In this document: positions 45,255-52,059 of the stretch, piece by piece
Numbering within the stretch: the first letter of the stretch is position 1
How the letters are laid out: every line of letters starts with the position of its first letter
Source of the DNA: an uncultured Bacteroidales bacterium
GTDB taxonomy: Bacteria > Bacteroidota > Bacteroidia > Bacteroidales > UBA932
Direction of reading: 5' to 3'
Assembly: GCA_900318565.1 (NCBI GenBank)
Contig: ONLD01000005.1
Coordinates: 1 to 58,971 of the forward strand
DNA: 58,971 bases
Made by a program: the position numbers and the translations under genes
Notes under the pieces: generated by a model
Database searches by the model: none
What the model saw: only the letters and a program-made list of their open reading frames with translations
Told to the model about the DNA's origin: nothing

Positions 45255-46757
45255 TTATGACCAACCTTCAATCTGGTGGAGCTTGGAGTTCTTGTTGATG
45301 GAACTCTGGAGGATAGGCCACAGGAGGATGTTGGGATTCTTCTCGCGCAGGGTCTTGAAAGTCTGGCCGGGAATCTCGGAATTGGGTTCCATATCCCAAA
45401 TCTGGCCCGTACGGATAAGGGCCCACCAGATCATTCCTTCTGCAGGGAACTCCATAAAGTACTCGTGGACAAGGTTCTTGAGCACGTCCGAAGGGGCGGT
45501 GCTGGTGTAGTAGTTGTCCTTGCCGTAGGCGCGCTTTGCGATGAGGTTGAGGCTCTTGTTGGCGCCTGCATAGTCCTTCTTGTAGTACTTGAGTTCGGCG
45601 TCGAGCATCACCACGTATGCGTAGCGGTAGTAAATCAGGTCGTTGTCCTGCACCACGGGGCTCTTGGACATATCGCCCGTGAGCTTGTTGCACCAGGTAA
45701 TCTCGTGCTTGTCGGATGCCGATGAATAAGGGCCGTAGCCAAGGTTGGTCTTGACGCGGGTGTCGCCCTTCTTTTCGCTGGCCTTGAGTTCATCCACGAA
45801 GTTCTGGGAATAGCTCCACCACTGGGTGGAAGAAATGGGGACAGGCTTGTTGCGGTAGGCGCTGGCAATCAGGTTGGTAGGCTGGCAGAAGTAAATCTGG
45901 TAGCCGCCGGTGTCGGATGCGCTGAGAGCGAGCGAGAAGATAATCTCGGCGTTCTTCTTGTTGGTGCGGTCGAAGACCTTGGCGTAGTCGATGAGGCGGG
46001 TGCCGGAAATGCCGATGGCGTTGATGGCCTGCTCGGCCATATCCAGATACTTGCTGCCGCCGTCACGGGTGGCGTACATCCACATTGCGTAATCAGCCCT
46101 AAGGGTATTGTAGGCGTCCTTGGTGCCGAAGTATTTCTCGCTTCCGAGCTTGTCGGCGAGCTTGCCGCACTCGTCCAGGTCTTTCTCCACCTGCGCGTAC
46201 ACGTCGGCTACGCTCTTCTGGCTGGGATAGCACTCTTCCTGGGTCGTGGATTCCACGGGCAGCAGGTTCACGGGGACTTCACCCCAGACGCGGGCCGCGT
46301 GGAAGTAGCAGTAGGCACGGGCGAAATAGGCCTGGGCGAGAGCCCAGTCGAGGCGGTCCTGGCTGGCGCCGCACTCGGCACCGTGCTTGATGACTGCATT
46401 GGCCTGGTCGATAGTGGAATACAGGCCGCTCCAGCCGATGGTATTGGAAGGAGTGAGGGTGTTGTGGCGGCAGGCAATCTTGAAGTTGTCCTGCACCTTG
46501 CTCTCGAGCGAAGGGCCCCACATATAGTCGCCTACGCGGGTCTCGCCGAAGTAGAACACGTTGCACTCATCTCCCTTGAAATAAGAGTGGAGGCGCGAGA
46601 AGATTCCCGGGACGGACTGCTCCAGGTCGGAGGCGTCCTTCCACATATTACTTGCCGACAGGGCATTGTCGTAGGGAATGTCGAGGTCCTTGTGGCAGGC
46701 CGTAAGGAGGGCTGCCGAGAGGATAACTGCGCCGAAATATTTAAATGCTTGTTTCAT
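45255..46757 (-). CDS. SusD/RagB-type surface lipoprotein (second locus)
   Basis: Lipoprotein of 500 residues (lipobox LTAC, Cys at 21). SusD-like helices are evident: DLEQSVPGIFSRLHSYFKGD, IDQANAVIKHGAECGA, LAQAYFARAYCYFHAARVWGEVPVNLLP and the C-terminal EYFMEFPAEGMIWWALIRTGQIWDM, LREKNPNILLWPIL and a terminal Trp. It follows its SusC by 16 bases on the minus strand and would bind the ligand imported by it. The ligand is not known; enzymes of the operon point to a phosphodiester compound. Confidence 0.95.
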   Translation of the reverse strand: MKQAFKYFGAVILSAALLTACHKDLDIPYDNALSASNMWKDASDLEQSVPGIFSRLHSYFKGDECNVFYFGETRVGDYMWGPSLESKVQDNFKIACRHNTLTPSNTIGWSGLYSTIDQANAVIKHGAECGASQDRLDWALAQAYFARAYCYFHAARVWGEVPVNLLPVESTTQEECYPSQKSVADVYAQVEKDLDECGKLADKLGSEKYFGTKDAYNTLRADYAMWMYATRDGGSKYLDMAEQAINAIGISGTRLIDYAKVFDRTNKKNAEIIFSLALSASDTGGYQIYFCQPTNLIASAYRNKPVPISSTQWWSYSQNFVDELKASEKKGDTRVKTNLGYGPYSSASDKHEITWCNKLTGDMSKSPVVQDNDLIYYRYAYVVMLDAELKYYKKDYAGANKSLNLIAKRAYGKDNYYTSTAPSDVLKNLVHEYFMEFPAEGMIWWALIRTGQIWDMEPNSEIPGQTFKTLREKNPNILLWPILQSSINKNSKLHQIEGWS

Positions 46758-46773
46758 AATCGTATCCTCCTTC

Positions 46774-49700
46774 TTAGAACGTAATCTTCAGGTTGAACAG
46801 AATCTTGCGTGCGGCAGGCATAATGTTGGAAGATGCGCTGCCCATCTGCACGGAAGAATACATATTGGAGTCGGAGTCGGTGCTGATTCCGGTCTCGGGG
46901 CTGATGGCGCCGGAGAGCTTGGTGAAGTACCAGAGGGTATTGCCCGTCACGCCGACGGTGATCTTCTTCATTGCCACGGCCTTGGCCCACTTCTCGGGCA
47001 GGTCGTAGTAGATGGAGGCGTCACGCAGGCACAGATAGCTTGCGTTCTCCACGTTGAAGGAAGATGCACGGGAGTAGTTGCGGTTGCCGTAGTCGGCATC
47101 GTTGGGGAAGAAGCGTGCCCACTGGGCATTGCTGTCGCCCGGACGCCTCCAGCAGCCGGAAATGAGGTTCACATCCACGTTGGAGTTGCTGTAGCCCAGG
47201 GTGTTCTGGAGCATACGGGTCTTCATATAGTTGTAGATGCTGTGGCCGATACCGTAGTCGAAATACAGGTTGAAGGTCAGGCGGTTCCAGCGGATGGTGT
47301 TGTTGATACCGCCGGTGGAGTGAGGCATAACGTTACCCAGCAGGAACATATCGGTTGCGTCGATCTGCTCCTTGCCGTCGGCCGTCTTGGCAGTACCGTA
47401 GCGGTTGACCCATTCGAAGTCGCCGGCGTCCTTGCGGCCGGTTATGCTCTTGCCGTCGGAACGCAGGTAGCCGTGGGACTGGGTGTCGTAGTATGCAGCC
47501 GCGGCCTGCTCTTCAGTCTGCAGGATGCCGGCCACCTTGTAACCCCAGATGCGTCCCAGAGGCTCGCCCACCGCGGTGCCGCCGAAGCGGTAGCCGTTGG
47601 CTGTGGTGTAGCCGCCGATACGCCATCCGTACACGGGCTCGCCTGAAGCGTCGTACAGCAGGTTGCCGTCCATATCCTTGAGCTGGTACTTATACTCGTC
47701 AGGCAGGGACAGGACCACGTTTTTCGAGAAGGAGTAAGTGAAGTCGGTCTCCCAGGAGAAGTTGCGCTTCTGGATATTGACGGTGTGGAGTTCGAGCTCG
47801 GCACCCCAGAAGCGGACGCTGCCCACGTTGGAGTTGACGGAACCGAACTGGCCGGTATCGGGAAGGGTGATGGAATAAATCAGGTCGCTGGTGACCTTGT
47901 CGTAGTAGTCGGCGATGATGCGCACGCGGTCATTGAACAAGCCCACGTCCACACCGAGGTCGAGCTGGGTGGTGGTCTCCCACTTCAGGCCGGAGTTGAC
48001 CATCTTCGAAGGAAGGAGCACGTTATAGACATTGTAAGTGCCTGCCGAATAAGCACCCAGAGGGTCGGTACGGGAGATGTCGTTGTTACCGGTCTGACCG
48101 TAGGAAGCACGCAGCTTGAGCATATTCACCTTCTCCTTTGCGGGAGCGAAGAAATCTTCCTCGCTGATTACCCACGCGGCGGAAACTGAAGGGAAGTAGC
48201 CCCACTTGTTGTCGCCCAGGAAGAGCGAGCTGCCGTCGGCGCGGAACGTTGCGGAGAGGATATAACGGTCGGCGAAGTTGTAGCCCACACGGCCGAAGTA
48301 AGAAATCAGCGCGGTCTCGTAGTCCTGGTTGCTCATACTCATAGTACCTGCGGTGTTGGAGCCGCCGGAGCCCAGCATAGGCACCTTGTCGGAGAGAGAA
48401 CCGGTGTTGCCTGCGTTCAGGTACCAGTAGTGCCACTTGGACCAGTCGTAACCGGCGGTGCCGGTGATGCGGTGACGGCCGAAGCTCTTGTCGGCGGTCA
48501 GGTAGGCCTGGAAGTTCTGCCTCTGGGTCTGGGTACGGGTCTCGGTGGTGCCGCGGTTCGTGGAGACGAAGTTGACGCTACCGTTGACCTCACCCTTGGT
48601 GTAGTAACTTCCGCGATAGCTGTTGTCGTAGAGCGCATACTGTGCGGTAGCGGTGAGCCAGTCGGTAATCTTGGCCTTCAGGTTGATGCTGCCCATAAAC
48701 TTCTGCCTCTGGGTCTCGCGGTCGTAGAAGGTCTCGTAGAACTCGGCTGTCTGCTGGTTCTTGTTGGTACCGCCGGTGGCGAAGGTGCCGTCGGGATACT
48801 TGCCGATATGGGTAGGAGACATCATAATACCGCGGCCGAGCACCGTGAAGTAGTCGTTGGTCATCGGGTGCTTGATACCGTTGGTGAAGTCGAAAGTAGT
48901 GGAAGCGGTCAGCCACTTGGTGATGTCGAAAGCGGTGTTGCCGTGCATCGTGAAGTTGCGGAAGGAGCTCATAGCCACCATACCGTCGTCACCGAGGTAA
49001 CCCACGGAAGCGGCATACTTCATATTCTTGTTGCCGCCGTTGATGCCTACATATTCTTTATGGTAGAGCGAAGGGTGATACCATTCGTTCTGCCAGTTGT
49101 GGTCCGAGTAGATGATGGTCTTGGTAGGATCGATGGGATCGGCCATCGTGAGGTAGCCTGCGGGCACCTCCTCGCCCGGAGTCAGATAGCGGGTCGAGTA
49201 GGTGGAAGAGGCCTCGGTGTTGCCGATACCTGCACCGTTGGCGCCGTTGAGCACGAGCGGAGCGTTGGGGCCCATCTGGGCGGCGGGACGCACGATTGTC
49301 AGGAATTCGGTAGCGTTGGCGAGTTTCCAGGTGCGGGCGGGAGAGGTGAAGCCCACCTGCGCGTCGAAGACCACCTGAGGCTGCTTGAAGGCGTTGCCTT
49401 TCTTGGTGGTCACGAGGATAACGCCGTTGGAAGCACGGCTTCCGTAGATAGCCGCGGAAGCTGCATCCTTGAGCACCTCGATGGACTCGATATCATTGGG
49501 GTTGAGGTCGTCGATGCCTCTCTCCACGCCGTCCACCAGGAACAGAGGGTCGTTGCTACGGTTGATGGACGAACCGCCTCGGATAAGGAACCTCGGGCTC
49601 TCGCCGGGGAGGTTGTTGTTGGAGGCGATGCGCAGACCGGTGACCTTGCCCTTGAGGGCGTCACCTACCGTGGACACCGGAGCGTCCATCAGTTTCTCGC

Positions 49701-50346
49701 CGTCCACCTTGGAGATGGAAGTACTCAAGGTCTTGCGGGACTGGGTACCGTAACCGACCACCACCACGTCGTCCAGGACGTTCTGGTCGTCGGACAGGGT
49801 CACGTTGACGGTAGAGCGTCCGCCGACGGGCACGACCTGGGTGGTGTAGCCGATGAAGCTGAACTCCAGTGAGGCGTTGGATGCGACCGGCAGGGAGTAG
49901 CGTCCGTCAGCGTCGGTCGTGGTGCCCTTCGTGGTACCCTTGATCATAACTCCGGCACCGGGAAGAGGATCGCCGTTGGAATCGACAACACGCCCGGACA
50001 CTACGGACGAGCCCTTGTCCTGAGGCTGCTCCGCGGTAAGGATTACCGTGTTGTTGACGACTTTCCAGGCAATGCCCTTGCCGCTGAAAGCCCTCGTAAG
50101 GATAGACTCGAGAGAAGCCTGCTTCTGCTTGATGGATACACTCCCCAAGGACTTGGAAGACAGGTCGGTCTCGTAGGAAAACAGCACGCCGGTCTGGCCG
50201 GTAAGGGCCGCCGTGAACGAGCTGACTGTGGCTCCGGACATAGACAAATCCACGTCGTAGAGCCTGTCCTGCGCCTGAGCGGAACGCCCCGTCCCGAGGA
50301 TGAGGGCCGCCAGGAAGCAGATTGACATCAGAATTTTTTTTCTCAT
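46774..50346 (-). CDS. SusC-type TonB-dependent transducer with N-terminal STN domain
   Basis: Outer-membrane receptor of 1190 residues. After the signal peptide comes a secretin/TonB short N-terminal domain (LYDVDLSMSGATVSSFTAALTGQTGVLFSYETDLSSKSLG, about residues 28-105), which in FecA-like systems contacts the FecR anti-sigma factor. Then a carboxypeptidase-regulatory-like domain (VVDSNGDPLPGAGVMIKGTTKGTTTD), TonB box region DDVVVVGYGTQSRKTLSTSISKV, plug with FLIRGGSSINRSNDPLFLVDGVERGIDD, and the barrel ending ILFNLKITF. The fecR gene is 24 bases upstream, so ligand binding should switch on this operon through FecR and FecI. Confidence 0.96.
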   Translation of the reverse strand: MRKKILMSICFLAALILGTGRSAQAQDRLYDVDLSMSGATVSSFTAALTGQTGVLFSYETDLSSKSLGSVSIKQKQASLESILTRAFSGKGIAWKVVNNTVILTAEQPQDKGSSVVSGRVVDSNGDPLPGAGVMIKGTTKGTTTDADGRYSLPVASNASLEFSFIGYTTQVVPVGGRSTVNVTLSDDQNVLDDVVVVGYGTQSRKTLSTSISKVDGEKLMDAPVSTVGDALKGKVTGLRIASNNNLPGESPRFLIRGGSSINRSNDPLFLVDGVERGIDDLNPNDIESIEVLKDAASAAIYGSRASNGVILVTTKKGNAFKQPQVVFDAQVGFTSPARTWKLANATEFLTIVRPAAQMGPNAPLVLNGANGAGIGNTEASSTYSTRYLTPGEEVPAGYLTMADPIDPTKTIIYSDHNWQNEWYHPSLYHKEYVGINGGNKNMKYAASVGYLGDDGMVAMSSFRNFTMHGNTAFDITKWLTASTTFDFTNGIKHPMTNDYFTVLGRGIMMSPTHIGKYPDGTFATGGTNKNQQTAEFYETFYDRETQRQKFMGSINLKAKITDWLTATAQYALYDNSYRGSYYTKGEVNGSVNFVSTNRGTTETRTQTQRQNFQAYLTADKSFGRHRITGTAGYDWSKWHYWYLNAGNTGSLSDKVPMLGSGGSNTAGTMSMSNQDYETALISYFGRVGYNFADRYILSATFRADGSSLFLGDNKWGYFPSVSAAWVISEEDFFAPAKEKVNMLKLRASYGQTGNNDISRTDPLGAYSAGTYNVYNVLLPSKMVNSGLKWETTTQLDLGVDVGLFNDRVRIIADYYDKVTSDLIYSITLPDTGQFGSVNSNVGSVRFWGAELELHTVNIQKRNFSWETDFTYSFSKNVVLSLPDEYKYQLKDMDGNLLYDASGEPVYGWRIGGYTTANGYRFGGTAVGEPLGRIWGYKVAGILQTEEQAAAAYYDTQSHGYLRSDGKSITGRKDAGDFEWVNRYGTAKTADGKEQIDATDMFLLGNVMPHSTGGINNTIRWNRLTFNLYFDYGIGHSIYNYMKTRMLQNTLGYSNSNVDVNLISGCWRRPGDSNAQWARFFPNDADYGNRNYSRASSFNVENASYLCLRDASIYYDLPEKWAKAVAMKKITVGVTGNTLWYFTKLSGAISPETGISTDSDSNMYSSVQMGSASSNIMPAARKILFNLKITF

Positions 50347-50370
50347 ACGAATTATTGGGTTAGTAATGTA

Positions 50371-51336
50371 TTATAGGATATTGCATTGAGCTCCGGTAAG
50401 GTACTCCACGATGGAAAGCACGTCTTCCAAAGAGTCGGTCTTCAGGAAGGCGAGGTTGTAGCGCTTGTCCTCGTCGCCGCCGCTGCAGCTGATTCTCTTG
50501 CCGAAAATGTCAGACAGTTTTGCGGTAATCTGCTTCACGGTCACATCCGACATAGCTACCAGGCGGTATTTATCGGTCACGAAAGCAGTTGCATAAACGG
50601 GCTCCACGCGTATGTCTCCCGTCAAGGTCTTGAAGGTGGCCTTCTGGTTGGGAGAAAGGGTGACCATACTGCTGCCCTCGGGCGACAGTATGCGCACGGC
50701 GCCTCGCTCCAGCACGACCTGCGACACGTCATCGGCGCCGGACACGGAGAACGAAGTCCCGAGCACGCGCACCCCGATGTTGGGAGTGCGGACCACGAAT
50801 GGCCTGGCCTCGTCCCTGGTCACGTCGAAGTACGCATCGCCGCTCAGCCGCACTTCCCTGCGCCCGGCGATAGTGCTGACATTGTAGCGTATGCTCGCGC
50901 CGGGATGCAGATACACCTGCGTGCCGTCATCGAGCACAATATGTACTGTATTTTCTGTAAGGTTGGACGCCAATTCCATAGGAGGCTCCACGGGAGCTGT
51001 CTGCTGCGGGCGCCAGAAATTTCCTATGGCGAGCACCAGCAACGCAACGGCGGCCGCTGCGGACATCGCCCAGGCGAAAGCCTTGCGGGGAAAGCGCGGA
51101 CGCTGGGCATCGGCCTCGTCAATCCGGGCGTGGAGCCGCATCATCATCGACTCCAGGTCGCTGTTCAGGTCGGGCGAAGTGATGGTCTTGTGCAGCGAGC
51201 AGTTGGCGGCAAACAGAGAATAGAAACGCCTGTTCTCTTCGGACTCCTCGAGCCAGCGGCTCAGGCGCATCTTCTCATCTTCCGTCGCTTCACGACTGAG
51301 ATATTTGTTGATAAGGGTGACAATATTGTCTTGCAT
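50371..51336 (-). CDS. FecR-type anti-sigma factor
   Basis: Inner-membrane protein of 321 residues: cytoplasmic N-terminal sigma-binding part (VTLINKYLSREATEDEKMRLSRWLEESEENRR), membrane segment at about residues 87-107, and periplasmic FecR domain (VLDDGTQVYLHPGASIRYNVS, REVRLSGDAYFDVTRDEARPFVVRTPNIGVRVLGTSFSV) with the C-terminal domain that meets the STN domain of the receptor. It holds the sigma factor inactive until the SusC receptor is occupied. The ATG at 51336 is preferred to a slightly longer frame. It lies between fecI-like and susC-like genes, the standard order. Confidence 0.95.
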   Translation of the reverse strand: MQDNIVTLINKYLSREATEDEKMRLSRWLEESEENRRFYSLFAANCSLHKTITSPDLNSDLESMMMRLHARIDEADAQRPRFPRKAFAWAMSAAAAVALLVLAIGNFWRPQQTAPVEPPMELASNLTENTVHIVLDDGTQVYLHPGASIRYNVSTIAGRREVRLSGDAYFDVTRDEARPFVVRTPNIGVRVLGTSFSVSGADDVSQVVLERGAVRILSPEGSSMVTLSPNQKATFKTLTGDIRVEPVYATAFVTDKYRLVAMSDVTVKQITAKLSDIFGKRISCSGGDEDKRYNLAFLKTDSLEDVLSIVEYLTGAQCNIL

Positions 51337-51390
51337 ACATATTATATACAAGTGTCAGCCCGAAAACACCTACACGAAAAATGAAAAAAA

Positions 51391-51951
51391 TCAGATTCCC
51401 GAGAGCTGGGCGCGAAGCTGTTTGAGCGCCAGGTACATATGATTCTCCACTGTGCTGAGCGAGATTCCGAGGCGCTCGCTGATTTCCTTGTTGGTGAGGT
51501 TCTCAAGGTAGCTGAGGGTGAAGACCTCCCGGCAGCGGGGCGGGAGCTTGCCGACGGCTTCGGAGATGATGTCGCGAAGGTCGGCGTTAAAGACGCTGCG
51601 GATTACGGGATTGCGGTCGGGAGACCAGCAGTCCCCTACGATTGAAAGTATCTTTTCCTCGTACCAGGAGCCCAGCAGATTGGCCCTGCGGGCCTTCTTG
51701 AGGTAATTGATGCAGCGGTTGTAAACCGAACGGATAAGATAGGCCTGCACCGAGGCATCGTCTTCGCGGAGAGACTTGCGGTTCTGCCAGACGCCGAACA
51801 GCACGTCCTGCACCACATCCTCCGCCCAACTGGCGTTGACGCCTGAAAGAAAGAGCCTTGCGTAGGATATAAGGGAAGCGTAGCGCTCGCGGCACAGTTG
51901 GTCGAACGCTTCACGGTCGGAATCTTTAATCCTCGCTACCAGCCCTGACAT
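51391..51951 (-). CDS. FecI-type ECF sigma factor
   Basis: Sigma factor of 186 residues with region 2 (AFDQLCRERYASLISYARLFLSGVNASWAEDVVQDVLFGVWQNR) and region 4 (LPPRCREVFTLSYLENLTNKEISERLGISLSTVENHMYLALKQLRAQL), the latter being the -35 recognition helix-turn-helix. It is the first gene of the minus-strand operon that continues with FecR, SusC and SusD. A TATATTTG box (51977-51984) lies 25 bases upstream of the ATG, indicating basal transcription by the housekeeping sigma factor. Confidence 0.95.
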   Translation of the reverse strand: MSGLVARIKDSDREAFDQLCRERYASLISYARLFLSGVNASWAEDVVQDVLFGVWQNRKSLREDDASVQAYLIRSVYNRCINYLKKARRANLLGSWYEEKILSIVGDCWSPDRNPVIRSVFNADLRDIISEAVGKLPPRCREVFTLSYLENLTNKEISERLGISLSTVENHMYLALKQLRAQLSGI

Positions 51952-51976
51952 CCTATTCGGTTATAGTTTACTTTCG

Positions 51977-51984
51977 CAAATATA
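51977..51984 (-). promoter_or_regulatory. -7 promoter box, TATATTTG, for the FecI-led operon
   Basis: Perfect box on the minus strand, 25 bases before the sigma factor ATG, next to a run of A/T. It heads a series of seven genes with gaps of 9-54 bases. Confidence 0.6.
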
Positions 51985-52008
51985 ATAAAAAAATGCTTCG
52001 CCCAAAAT

Positions 52009-52034
52009 GTCATTCTGAGCGAAGCGAAGAATCT
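52009..52034. repeat. dispersed 26-bp repeat of the FFASLRMT type
   Basis: A copy of a short element seen in many unrelated bacterial genomes: it opens GTCATTCTGAGCG and closes AGCGAAGAATCT. Read on the minus strand it gives the peptide string RFFASLRMT, a known source of false protein calls. It lies between the FecI operon promoter and the end of the outer-membrane barrel gene. One copy only was noticed in this window. Confidence 0.7.
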
Positions 52035-52059
52035 ATGTAAAACCGGTAAGGCGTCCTCC

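Noticed and set aside
37412..51951. A single eleven-gene operon from FecI to Enzyme I.
   Set aside because: A strong minus-strand terminator and a new -7-like box at 41840-41878 divide it after the beta-helix lipoprotein gene; read-through remains possible.
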